Source: Endobacter medicaginis (GTDB lineage Bacteria; Pseudomonadota; Alphaproteobacteria; Acetobacterales; Acetobacteraceae). From it: DNA of 64,000 nt. Shown in pieces: positions 1 through 7,834 of this stretch. Position 1 is the stretch's first letter. The number at the start of each line of letters is the position of its first letter. The stretch covers positions 1 to 64,000 of the forward strand of contig NZ_JACHXV010000003.1 in assembly GCF_014192375.1 (NCBI RefSeq), written 5' to 3'. A program made the translations under genes and the position numbers. Below the pieces are notes generated by a model. The model worked only from the letters and a program-made list of their open reading frames with translations, searched no databases and was not told the DNA's origin.

Positions 1-585
1 ATCGTCGGCGTCGAGATCAAGGGGCGCAAGGGCACCGAGACCTTCGCCACCGACGAGGCGCCGCGTCCCGACACCACGGTGGAGACGCTCGCCAGGCTGA
101 AGCCCGCCTTCCGTCGCGACGGCACCATCACCGCCGGTAACGCGCCGGGTCTGAACAGCGGCGCGAGCGCGATGATCGTCGCCGACCGCGCCGCCGCCGA
201 GGCCGCCGGCATCGCCCCGCTGGGCCGTCTGGTGGCCGGCGGTGTGGGTGCGGTGGAGCCGGGCCTGTTCGGCATCGGCCCGGTGCCGGCGGTGCGCCAG
301 GCGCTGGCACGTGCCGGCTGGAGCTTTGCCGATCTCGACCGCATCGAGATCAACGAGGCCTTCGCTGCCGTGCCGCTGGCGGTGGCCAAGGAACTCGGCC
401 TGCCGGAGGACATCGTCAATGTCGAAGGCGGGGCCATCGCCCATGGTCACCCGATCGGGGCGAGCGGTGCCGTGCTGGTCACCCGGCTGCTGCATGCCAT
501 GAAGCGCGACGGGCTGAGGCGCGGCATCGTGACGCTGTGTATCGGGGGCGGGCAGGGGATTGCGCTCGCGCTCGAAGCGGTCTGA
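1..585 (+). CDS. Thiolase (acetyl-CoA acyltransferase), C-terminal part
   Basis: The window opens inside this gene, which reads in frame 1 from the first base. The visible 194 residues are the C-terminal half of a thiolase, which condenses two acyl-CoAs or cleaves a 3-ketoacyl-CoA. Three family signatures are visible: NEAFA, the GHPIGASGA loop with the catalytic histidine, and CIGGGQG with the second catalytic cysteine. The half carrying the acylated nucleophilic cysteine lies outside the window. Degradative FadA-type and biosynthetic PhaA/BktB-type enzymes cannot be told apart from this part. An interspersed repeat follows six bases after the stop. Confidence 0.93.
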   Translation: MVGVEIKGRKGTETFATDEAPRPDTTVETLARLKPAFRRDGTITAGNAPGLNSGASAMIVADRAAAEAAGIAPLGRLVAGGVGAVEPGLFGIGPVPAVRQALARAGWSFADLDRIEINEAFAAVPLAVAKELGLPEDIVNVEGGAIAHGHPIGASGAVLVTRLLHAMKRDGLRRGIVTLCIGGGQGIALALEAV

Positions 586-590
586 TGTTG

Positions 591-705
591 CTTTTTGAAA
601 AAAAGAACCAGAAAACTTCTGTCCCTCGGTCGCGTACGCGCTTGCCTGCTTTCCCCTGAACGGATGGAAGTCTTCTTGCTTCTTTTTCTTCAGAAAAAGA
701 AGAAC
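591..705. repeat. Interspersed palindromic repeat, copy 1 (AAGAACC...GAAAAAGAAG family)
   Basis: The element has an A/T-rich left arm (CTTTTTGAAAAAAAGAACC from 591) and a right arm (about 664-705) that contains its own hairpin, CTTCTTTTTCTTCAGAAAAAGAAG. The two arms are also imperfectly complementary to each other. A second copy lies at 14103-14231. The last 28 or so bases of the right arm are identical in both copies, and the middle differs. The right arm ends a few bases before the next start codon. Confidence 0.8.
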
Positions 706-710
706 CCCCT

Positions 711-1157
711 GTGCTCGAAAACGAAGTCCTCACCACCGGCGCCCATGTCATCCAGCTCGCGCTGACGCCGATCTTCCTGCTCAGCGCGGTGGGCTCGCTG
801 CTCAACGTGTTCTCGACCCGTCTCGGCCGGATCAGCGACCGCATCCACGTCCTCGAGAAGGAAGACAGCAGCGGCGATGGCAGCATCGACGCGATCGAGG
901 TCGCCGGCCTGCACCGTCGCGCCTGGCTGCTCAACGTCGCGGTGATCCTCGCCACCCTGGCAGGCGCAATGACCTGCGTGGCGGCGATCGTGCTGTTCGT
1001 GGGCGTGCTGCGCGATGCGGGCACGGTCAACCTGCTGTTCGGCCTGTTCGGCGGTGCGCTGATCGCGGCGGTCTGCGCGATGTCCGCCTTCGCCTGCGAA
1101 GTCACGGTCGGTGGCAACGTGCTGCGCCGAAAGCTGCACGTCTCGCGTCATCGGTAG
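711..1157 (+). CDS. DUF2721 family membrane protein
   Basis: This 148-residue protein has three predicted membrane helices (about residues 8-30, 75-100 and 105-130) separated by a charged loop with an RLGRISDR motif, the pattern of the DUF2721 family. Its function is unknown. The start is GTG at 711. No classical ribosome-binding site precedes it except the purine-rich tail of the repeat (AGAAGAA), so the repeat may supply the translation signal. No partner gene is apparent; both neighbours point the same way but look unrelated. Confidence 0.8.
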   Translation: MLENEVLTTGAHVIQLALTPIFLLSAVGSLLNVFSTRLGRISDRIHVLEKEDSSGDGSIDAIEVAGLHRRAWLLNVAVILATLAGAMTCVAAIVLFVGVLRDAGTVNLLFGLFGGALIAAVCAMSAFACEVTVGGNVLRRKLHVSRHR

Positions 1158-1206
1158 TTCATTTCAGTGCCATCACGGTTAAGCTCGCCTCTCCTGGGAG
1201 AACGCG

Positions 1207-2283
1207 ATGCGACGGATGCTGTGGTGCGGGCTGATGATGGTGGGATGCGGGTCAGCGATGGCCGCCCCGAAACCGGTCGAAGTGAAGATGGTGGTGGTCG
1301 CCAATTTCGAGACCGGCGCCGATACGGGTGACGCACCGGGCGAGTTCCAGTTCTGGGCCGAGCGCGAGCATCTCGACGAGGTGATTCCGATCCGCGGCGC
1401 GCTGCACCCGCTACGCCGGAACAGGTCGGGGCTCTACGGCATCGTCTGGGGCGGCACCGGCTCGATGATCGGCGGTTCCGCCGAGCAGCTCGAAGCCCTC
1501 GTGCTCGATCCGCGCTTCGATTTCCGCAAGACCTACTGGCTGTTCACCGGCATCTCGGGCACCGACCCGCGCATCGCCTCGGTCGGCAGCGCGGCCTGGG
1601 CCCGCTTCGTGGTGCAGGGCGACACGCTGCGCGAGTTCGACGATCGCGAGATCCCGCCCGGCTGGCCATACGGCCTGTTCGCGATCGGTGCGCAGCGGCC
1701 CGACCAGCTCCCGAGCGACCCGCACAGCTTCGGCTCCGTCACCGATGCCGCGCGGCTCGACATGGCGCTGAAGCTGAATGCGTCGCTGGCGAAATGGGCA
1801 TTCGAGCGCACGAAGGATGTGGCCATCCCGGACACCCCCGCCCTGCGCGCGGCCCGCGCGGTCTGGAAAGGCTTTCCCAATGCACAGCGGCCGCCTTTCG
1901 TGCTGATGGGCGAGACGCTTGGCGCGCTGCGCTACTGGCACGGGGCGCGGCGGACGCAATGGGCCGAGGACTGGGTGCGGCTGTGGACCGGCGGCCAGGG
2001 GGTGTTCGCGATGTCGAACATGGAAAGTCAGTCCCTTGCCGGGGCGATGGTGGTGCTGTCGAGATCCGGGCTGGTGGATCTCGACCGGATGATGGTGCTG
2101 CGCACGGCCTCCAACCAGACCGAGCCGCCTCCGGGCGTGCCGGCCACGCAGAGCGTCGGCGACGAGGGGCCGGGTCAGATCGCGGCCTTCGAGGCGAACT
2201 ATCGTGTCGGTGCTCCGGTGGTGCACGAGATCCTCGCGCACTGGCCGCGCTATCGCGATCACATCCCGCAGGCCGCGCCATGA
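1207..2283 (+). CDS. Purine nucleoside permease/phosphorylase-like (NUP family), exported
   Basis: This 358-residue protein belongs to the NUP family, first described as a yeast purine nucleoside permease and structurally related to nucleoside phosphorylases. It starts with a secretion signal (about residues 1-19). A cysteine in MVGC could be a weak lipobox, so it may be periplasmic or lipid-anchored. Family features visible are the EREHLDEV segment, YWLFTGISGTDPR and the later MSNMESQSL stretch. A GGGAG ribosome-binding site lies just before ATG 1207. Its stop overlaps the start of an exported adenosine deaminase by four bases, which points to joint processing of purine nucleosides outside the cytoplasm. 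Transport versus phosphorolysis cannot be decided from sequence. Confidence 0.82.
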   Translation: MRRMLWCGLMMVGCGSAMAAPKPVEVKMVVVANFETGADTGDAPGEFQFWAEREHLDEVIPIRGALHPLRRNRSGLYGIVWGGTGSMIGGSAEQLEALVLDPRFDFRKTYWLFTGISGTDPRIASVGSAAWARFVVQGDTLREFDDREIPPGWPYGLFAIGAQRPDQLPSDPHSFGSVTDAARLDMALKLNASLAKWAFERTKDVAIPDTPALRAARAVWKGFPNAQRPPFVLMGETLGALRYWHGARRTQWAEDWVRLWTGGQGVFAMSNMESQSLAGAMVVLSRSGLVDLDRMMVLRTASNQTEPPPGVPATQSVGDEGPGQIAAFEANYRVGAPVVHEILAHWPRYRDHIPQAAP

Positions 2284-3803
2284 TCAGACTGCTGTCGCTT
2301 GCATTGCTGGCCTGGCTGTCGGCCGCCGCGATCACGGCCCGCGCTGCGGACCGCGAAGCCGCCGCGGCGGCGCTGTTCGATCGGGTCAGCTCCGATCCCG
2401 CAAGGCTGCGCGTATTCCTCAAGGCGATGCCGAAAGGCGCAGACCTGCACAATCATGTCGACGGCTCACCCTATGCCGAGGCTTATCTCGACTGGGCCGG
2501 ACGCAAGGGTCTGTGCATCGATCGAGCCGCGCTCTCGATCACCGATCCGCCCTGCACGGCACCCGATCGCGTGCCGGCCGCCGGCCTGATTCTCGCCGAT
2601 CCAGTGCTCGAACAGCGCATGATCGATGCCCTCTCCGTGCGCGGCTGGACCGAGGGCGTCGGGCGTGACACCGCATCGGGCCATGACCGCATGTTCGGTG
2701 CGTTCGCGCGCTTTCTCGCGGTCGCACGTCTGGTGCCGGGATCGAGTGTCGCCGAAGTAAGGCGCGTCGCCGCACTCGATCACGTCTCCTATCTGGAGCT
2801 GATGTACAATCCGCTCGGCATCAACCGCTTTGCGCTGACCACGCGCGATGCGGCCTGGAACGACACCGATCTCGAAGGTGCGTTCGCCCGGCTGCAACCT
2901 CTGCTGCCGGAGCTGCTGGCATCGGCGCGGCGCGAGACCGACGCGACCGACGCTGCCGCCCGCGCCGCGCTCGGCTGTGCCACCGGGTCGGCCGAGGCGG
3001 GCTGTGCGGTGCAGTATCGCTATATCGGCTACGGCCTGCGTCTGCTGCCGCCGCCGCAACTGTTCCGCCAGCTCGCGGTGCTGTTCGCGCTGGCCGATGC
3101 GGACCCGCGCTATGTCGGCGTCAACCTCGTGCAGCCGGAAGACGATCCGGTCGCGATCACGCAGTATCGCCTGGCGATGCGGATGGTGGCCTTTCTCGCC
3201 ACCCGCTACCCGAAGGTGCACCGAAGCTGGCATGCGGGCGAGCTCGCCCTGGGTCTGGTGCCGCCGGAAGCCCTCGCCGACCACATCGCCCAGGCGGTGG
3301 GAGAGGGGCGTGCCGAGCGCATCGGCCACGGCACCGACATCGCCTATGAGACCGATGCGACGGCGACGCTGGCGCGGATGGCGCGTGATCACGTCGACGT
3401 GGAGATCAACCTTGCCAGCAACGATGTCATTCTCGGCGTGCGCGGTGCGGAGCATCCCTTGCGCCTGTACCTCGCCGCCGGCGTTCCGGTCACGCTGTCC
3501 ACCGACGATGAGGGCGTGCTGCGCACCGACATGACCGATCAGTATGTCCGTGCCGCCCGCGTGCATGCGCTGTCCTATCGCGATCTCAAACGACTGGCGC
3601 GGGCAAGTCTCGAATATGCCTTCCTGCCGGGCGACAGCCTCTGGGTCGGCCGCCAGCCTGGCGATCCGGTGCCGACGTGCCGCGACCTGACCTCGGCGAG
3701 TTGCACCCGTCTGGCGTCAGGCAGCCCGAAAGCGAGCCTGCAACGCGACCTCGAGCTTCGGCTTGTCGCTTTCGAGACGGAGATCGTTCGACAACGCTTC
3801 TGA
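2280..3803 (+). CDS. Exported adenosine deaminase-family protein
   Basis: This 507-residue protein has a clear signal peptide (hydrophobic residues 3-19, likely cut after ARA at 22). Adenosine deaminase motifs follow in order: HNH (His57, His59), SWHAGE (His318), RIGHGTD (His350) and STDDEG (Asp409/Asp410). All zinc ligands and catalytic residues are therefore present. Typical cytosolic Add is about 330-350 residues. The extra length and the signal recall secreted ADGF/CECR1-type deaminases. It should convert adenosine to inosine in the periplasm. The start ATG overlaps the stop of the NUP-family gene, so the two form one operon. The gene ends directly against the convergent DUF2945 gene with no gap. 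Confidence 0.88.
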   Translation: MIRLLSLALLAWLSAAAITARAADREAAAAALFDRVSSDPARLRVFLKAMPKGADLHNHVDGSPYAEAYLDWAGRKGLCIDRAALSITDPPCTAPDRVPAAGLILADPVLEQRMIDALSVRGWTEGVGRDTASGHDRMFGAFARFLAVARLVPGSSVAEVRRVAALDHVSYLELMYNPLGINRFALTTRDAAWNDTDLEGAFARLQPLLPELLASARRETDATDAAARAALGCATGSAEAGCAVQYRYIGYGLRLLPPPQLFRQLAVLFALADADPRYVGVNLVQPEDDPVAITQYRLAMRMVAFLATRYPKVHRSWHAGELALGLVPPEALADHIAQAVGEGRAERIGHGTDIAYETDATATLARMARDHVDVEINLASNDVILGVRGAEHPLRLYLAAGVPVTLSTDDEGVLRTDMTDQYVRAARVHALSYRDLKRLARASLEYAFLPGDSLWVGRQPGDPVPTCRDLTSASCTRLASGSPKASLQRDLELRLVAFETEIVRQRF

Positions 3804-4010
3804 TCAGCCCTTGCCTAGGCCTTCCGCCTTGTGGATCGCCTGCTTGCCGGTCCTGTCGCTCCTGACCTTGAACTGCGGTGCCTCCTTCGACGCCGTTGCC
3901 GTGTGTCCGGCGATCTTCGTTGTTGAGGTGACTTTCTCGACCACGGTTCCGCTGGCTCTGCCCTGAGGGGTCTTCCAGGTGACGTGGTCACCTTTCTTCA
4001 CGCTGGCCAT
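3804..4010 (-). CDS. DUF2945 (hypervirulence-associated TUDOR-domain) protein
   Basis: This small basic protein of 68 residues begins MASVKKGDHVTWKTPQGRASG and continues with the VVEKVTSTTKIAGHTATAS block typical of DUF2945, a Tudor-like SH3 fold. Its molecular role is not established; homologues are widespread small cytoplasmic proteins. ATG at 4010 was chosen because GAGGA sits about six bases upstream and the conserved domain begins there. It is convergent with the adenosine deaminase gene, and the stop codons abut exactly. Confidence 0.82.
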   Translation of the reverse strand: MASVKKGDHVTWKTPQGRASGTVVEKVTSTTKIAGHTATASKEAPQFKVRSDRTGKQAIHKAEGLGKG

Positions 4011-4136
4011 GTGGTCCTCGTCCGTTCGGTTCGATGCGATGCGATGCCGTGGCGTTCGGGCGAACGGTGGCACGGCTTGCGAAGTTTCCTGCAACCGGAC
4101 GGTCTTGTGGCGTTGTCGCTGCACAGGGAGGGCGCC

Positions 4137-4550
4137 ATGGTGACTGGTTGGATGGTGGCGATCGTCGTGTCGGCGGTCACGATGCTGGTGCTGGACGGGA
4201 TCTGGCTCTCGCTCATGGCATCGCGGCTCTATCGGCCTGGCCTGGGCGGTATGCTGCGCGACAGCTTCGCGCTGCCACCGGCGATTGTCTTCTATGTCGT
4301 CTATGTGATCGGCTTCACGGTTCTCGCCGTGCTGCCGGGCCTGTCTGCGGGGCGCTGGACGGCCGCGTTGTGGCGTGGCGCCGTGTTCGGCTTCGTCGCC
4401 TATGCTACCTACGATCTCACCAACCTGGCCACGTTGCGGGGCTGGCCGTTATCCGTGACGCTGGCCGATCTCGCCTGGGGCACGGTACTGACGGCGCTGG
4501 CCGCGGCGAGCGGAGCGGCTGCGGCCCTGTGGTGGACCTCAAGGCTGTGA
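4137..4550 (+). CDS. DUF2177 family membrane protein
   Basis: This 137-residue protein has four predicted membrane helices. The family pattern MLVLDGIWL in the first helix and YATYDLTNLATLRGW in the third mark it as DUF2177. AGGGAGG seven bases before ATG 4137 fixes the start. The biochemical function is unknown. Such proteins often sit near CFA-type methyltransferases, DUF1295 and DUF1365 genes, as here. Its last 12 bases overlap the 3' end of the convergent methyltransferase gene. Confidence 0.85.
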   Translation: MVTGWMVAIVVSAVTMLVLDGIWLSLMASRLYRPGLGGMLRDSFALPPAIVFYVVYVIGFTVLAVLPGLSAGRWTAALWRGAVFGFVAYATYDLTNLATLRGWPLSVTLADLAWGTVLTALAAASGAAAALWWTSRL

Positions 4551-5573
4551 AGGGCCGGGCGCCAGCAGGTAGTGGCTGACCCCCCAGGGGCGGCCACGGT
4601 CATGGCCGAACAGCCCGGCGGTCGCGAGATAGAACAGGCGCCAGCGACGCAGCCAGAGGCCGGCGTCGCGACCGTAGACATCCTCCAGGATGGTCATGAT
4701 CGCGGCGCGGTTCGCATCGAAGCGCGCCAGCCAGTCGCGTGCCGTGTGCTGATAATGACGGCCGTTCCAGCGCCATTCCTGCTCGACGGTGAAGTGCTCC
4801 GTCATGTGTCGGATCAGGCCGTGGCTGGGCATGATGCCACCGGTGAAGAAATGCTGGCCGATCCAGTCGCTGCTGTCGCGCGCATCGAACCGGTAGGGGT
4901 GCGTGTCGTGGGCGAAGACATGCAGGAACATCCGGCCGTCCGGATGCAACCACCGGCGCGCGCGTGACAGCAGCGCCGGCCAGTTGGCCATGTGCTCGAA
5001 CATTTCCACCGAGACGATCCGGTCGAAACGTCGGTCGGTGACGAAGGCGTTCATGTCGGCTGTCACCACCGCGATATTGTCGAGCCGCTGCTGCCGCGCC
5101 TGATCCTCGATGAACAGGCGCTGCGAGGCGGAGTAGGACACCGCCTTGACCCGCGCCCGCGGGAAGCGAGACGCCATCAGCAGGCTCAGCGAGCCCCAGC
5201 CACAGCCGAGCTCGAGGATCTCCTGGCCGTCCTCGAGGCGTGCATGGCGGATGGTCTCCTCCAGTGCGAGGCGTTCGGCCTCCGCCAGGCTTTCGCGTCC
5301 GGTCGGATACAGGCAGCAACTGTATTTGCGGCGCGGGCCGAGGGTGAGCTCGAAGAATCGCGGTGGCAGTTCGTAATGCTGGCGGTTGGCATCGTCGCTG
5401 TGCTCGGCGATCGGATAGGCCGCCATGTCGGCGGCGAACACGGCCTCCGCCGCCGGCGTGTCGCGCAGAGCGCGCTGTCGGCTCCCGACGAGCGCGAAAA
5501 TCGCGGCGCGGGTAATCGGATCGGGAACCGCGATGCGCTCGAACGCACGGATGGTGGACGCGATGACAGTCAT
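4539..5573 (-). CDS. CFA-family SAM-dependent methyltransferase (first of two in the locus)
   Basis: This 344-residue cytosolic protein has the S-adenosylmethionine-binding motif ELGCGWGS at residues 121-128 and the cyclopropane-fatty-acid-synthase fold: YSCCLYP before the motif, FDRIVSVEMFEHM after it, and a HFFTGGIMPS segment. Unlike classical Cfa it lacks the long N-terminal domain and more resembles the shorter CFA-like methyltransferases related to plant N-methyltransferases. The likely substrate is an unsaturated acyl chain of membrane phospholipid, inferred from the neighbours. AAAGGAG precedes ATG 5573. The start overlaps the stop of the upstream DUF1295 gene by four bases, so the two are co-transcribed. 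It differs clearly from the CFA-type enzyme at 8607-9803. Confidence 0.85.
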   Translation of the reverse strand: MTVIASTIRAFERIAVPDPITRAAIFALVGSRQRALRDTPAAEAVFAADMAAYPIAEHSDDANRQHYELPPRFFELTLGPRRKYSCCLYPTGRESLAEAERLALEETIRHARLEDGQEILELGCGWGSLSLLMASRFPRARVKAVSYSASQRLFIEDQARQQRLDNIAVVTADMNAFVTDRRFDRIVSVEMFEHMANWPALLSRARRWLHPDGRMFLHVFAHDTHPYRFDARDSSDWIGQHFFTGGIMPSHGLIRHMTEHFTVEQEWRWNGRHYQHTARDWLARFDANRAAIMTILEDVYGRDAGLWLRRWRLFYLATAGLFGHDRGRPWGVSHYLLAPGPSQP

Positions 5574-6379
5574 GACGAACTCCTTTCGCCGCGTCGTGGC
5601 AGAGCCGGCCAGAAAGCGCTGATGCGGGCCTGTATGCGTCCATAGGCGGCGCCACGCGAGCGCAGCATATGCGCCTCCAGAAGTGGAATCCCCGAGACAT
5701 GTACCAGCAGCACATAGATCAGGACCGGCCCGATCAGGCCAAGCCACCCGGCCGGGCGGCCGCCATCCGGTCCGATCGAGATGACTGCGAGACCGGACCA
5801 GACCAGCCATTCACAGAAATAGTTCGGATGGCGCGACACCGACCACAATCCGCGATCACACACCTGCCCGGCATGGGCGCGCCCGGCGCGGAAACGGCGC
5901 AACTGCTCGTCAGCCAGCGCCTCGCCGCCGATCCCGCACAGCACGACCGCGCTGCCCGCCACATCGCTCCACGCCCAGACGGGCGACGGATTCCGGGCCG
6001 CAGCCCAGACCGACACCACGAGTGCGGTCGCACACGCAGCCTGCACCATCAGCAACAGGAAACTCCGCCAGGCATAGGCCGCGCCCCAGCGCTGGCGCAG
6101 TTCCACATAGCGCGGATCATCGCCCCCCGATGCCGTCCGCCGGGCGATCGCGCCGCCGAGCCGCAGAGCCCAGATCCCGACCAGCCCGGCGACCAGCAGC
6201 GCACGCGGCCTGATGCCGCCATCGTCCAGTGCCACGGCGACCGACGCCAGACCGACCGAGCCGGACCAGATCGCGTCGATCCAGCCGGAGTGGCCCGGCC
6301 TGAGTGTGATCGCCCAGGCGAGACTCATGACCAGTGCCTCGAAACCTGCGATCGCCACCAGCCACGCATCGTTGCTCAT
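5570..6379 (-). CDS. DUF1295 family membrane protein (steroid-5-alpha-reductase/ICMT fold)
   Basis: This 269-residue polytopic protein has about seven hydrophobic segments. It carries the DUF1295 signature near the C-terminus, LWSVSRHPNYFCEW followed by a terminal domain with GIPLLEAHM, shared with isoprenylcysteine methyltransferases and steroid reductases. The homologue in the mycobacterial sigK locus (Rv0446c) has the same context. A membrane-lipid reductase role is inferred, not shown. ATG 6379 is the first start compatible with the conserved N-terminus. It is divergent from the FAD oxidoreductase gene across a short control region and overlaps the CFA-like gene downstream. Confidence 0.85.
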   Translation of the reverse strand: MSNDAWLVAIAGFEALVMSLAWAITLRPGHSGWIDAIWSGSVGLASVAVALDDGGIRPRALLVAGLVGIWALRLGGAIARRTASGGDDPRYVELRQRWGAAYAWRSFLLLMVQAACATALVVSVWAAARNPSPVWAWSDVAGSAVVLCGIGGEALADEQLRRFRAGRAHAGQVCDRGLWSVSRHPNYFCEWLVWSGLAVISIGPDGGRPAGWLGLIGPVLIYVLLVHVSGIPLLEAHMLRSRGAAYGRIQARISAFWPALPRRGERSSS

Positions 6380-6408
6380 GTGCGAGGATACGGGCGGCGG
6401 CATCGGAC

Positions 6409-6444
6409 GGATGCATTCAACTTGTCGACAGCGGCCCGGCATCC
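6409..6444. promoter_or_regulatory. Inverted repeat in the divergent DUF1295 / FAD-oxidoreductase control region
   Basis: GGATGC (6409-6414) is mirrored by GCATCC (6439-6444) in the roughly 95-base gap between two divergent genes of the lipid locus. The hexamer CCGAAT at 6443-6448 equals the -10 I remember for mycobacterial SigK, but no matching -35 lies 16-17 bases before it. This is a weak lead only. Confidence 0.25.
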
Positions 6445-6514
6445 GAATCGCCTTCGGGCACGTAGAGGCAGCGTGAGCCAACCCAACGCCTGTGGTGGGA
6501 GAGACGTGTCGGGC

Positions 6515-7834
6515 ATGCCATCATCGTGTCTCGACATCGCCGTCATCGGCAGCGGGATCGCGGGGCTGTCCGCCGCGTGGCTGCTCGCCACGCAACATCG
6601 CGTCACGCTCTTTGAGGCGGCCGGGCGGCTGGGCGGACATACCAGCACCCGGCATGTCGATGGCTGCCCGGTCGATACCGGCTTCATCGTCTACAACGAG
6701 CCGAGCTATCCTAACCTCACCGCACTGTTCGCCCATCTCGGCATCGACACCACGCCCAGCGAGATGAGTTTCTCGGTCAGCCTCGATGACGGACGGCGCG
6801 AATACAGCGGCAGCGGCCTGTCGGGGCTGTTCGCGCAGAAGCGCAACCTCGCCTCGCCGCGCTTCTGGTCGATGCTGCGCGATCTCGAACGCTTCTACCG
6901 CCGCGCCCCGCGCGACCTCCCCGGTCTCGGCGACATTTCGCTCGGCGCGTATCTCGACCGGCTCGGGTGCGGCCGCGCCTTCCGTGACGACCATCTGTAT
7001 CCGATGGCCAGCGCCATTTGGTCATCTCCTGCGGCCGACATCGCCGGCTTCCCCGCTGCCGCCTTCATCCGGTTCTGCGACAATCACGCCTTGCTGGAAC
7101 TGGGGCGACGCCCGGTCTGGCGCACGGTGGCGGGCGGGGCGGCCACCTATGTCGCCGCCATGGCGACGGCGCTCTCCGGCCGCATCCGCCTGTCGAGCCC
7201 GGTGCGTGCGATCCGCCGCGATCTCGCCGCCGTCACGGTCGCGACCGACACGGAGTCCGCCCGCTTCGATCAGGTGGTGATCGCCGCCCATGCCGACCAG
7301 GCGCTGGCGATGCTCGACGACGCCGACGACACCGAGCGCCGTCTGCTCGGCGCGTTCTCCTACACGCGCAACGACGCCATCCTGCATTCCGACCCCGCCC
7401 TGATGCCGAAGCGCGCGCGGGTCTGGTCGAGCTGGAACGCTCTCGCCGCACCGGGCGGCGGTGCCGGCGCCCCGTCACTGACCTACTGGATGAACCGGCT
7501 CCAGTCGCTGGCGACACCGGCGCCGCTGTTCGTCTCGCTCAACCCCGCCCGCATGCCCGTCCGGATCCATCACCAGGAGACCTTTCACCATCCGCTGGTC
7601 GATGCGCGATCGGAACGCGCCCGTCAGCAGCTGTGGTCGCTCCAGGGCCAGCGGCGGACCTGGTTCTGTGGTGCGCATTTCGGCGCCGGCTTCCATGAGG
7701 ACGCCCTGCAGTCCGGTCTCGCCGTGGCCGAGCAGCTCGGCGGCCTGCGCCGACCGTGGCGGGTCGCGGACGAATCGGGTCGCATCGCGATCCACGCGCC
7801 CGCGGGTGCGGCGGTACCGCGGCAGGCGGCATGA
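6515..7834 (+). CDS. FAD-dependent amine-oxidase-like oxidoreductase (COG2907 type)
   Basis: This 439-residue flavoprotein has the dinucleotide-binding motif IGSGIAGLSAAW from residue 11, the GRLGGHT second FAD contact, and the DTGFIVYNEPSYPNL segment typical of COG2907 proteins. It is cytosolic or membrane-peripheral. Homologues are found next to DUF1365 and CFA genes in mycobacterial sigK loci and in RpoE-ChrR regulons of photosynthetic bacteria. A role in oxidising or desaturating lipid acyl chains is inferred. The start is uncertain: ATG 6515 begins just before the domain, but in-frame GTG codons at 6506 and 6473 are possible, the latter after AGAGG. The stop overlaps the next start by four bases. 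Confidence 0.88.
   Translation: MPSSCLDIAVIGSGIAGLSAAWLLATQHRVTLFEAAGRLGGHTSTRHVDGCPVDTGFIVYNEPSYPNLTALFAHLGIDTTPSEMSFSVSLDDGRREYSGSGLSGLFAQKRNLASPRFWSMLRDLERFYRRAPRDLPGLGDISLGAYLDRLGCGRAFRDDHLYPMASAIWSSPAADIAGFPAAAFIRFCDNHALLELGRRPVWRTVAGGAATYVAAMATALSGRIRLSSPVRAIRRDLAAVTVATDTESARFDQVVIAAHADQALAMLDDADDTERRLLGAFSYTRNDAILHSDPALMPKRARVWSSWNALAAPGGGAGAPSLTYWMNRLQSLATPAPLFVSLNPARMPVRIHHQETFHHPLVDARSERARQQLWSLQGQRRTWFCGAHFGAGFHEDALQSGLAVAEQLGGLRRPWRVADESGRIAIHAPAGAAVPRQAA

Noticed and set aside
6443-6448. CCGAAT as a SigK -10 element before the flavoprotein operon
   Set aside because: No matching -35 (CCATCC) occurs 16-17 bases upstream, so the hexamer alone is not convincing.
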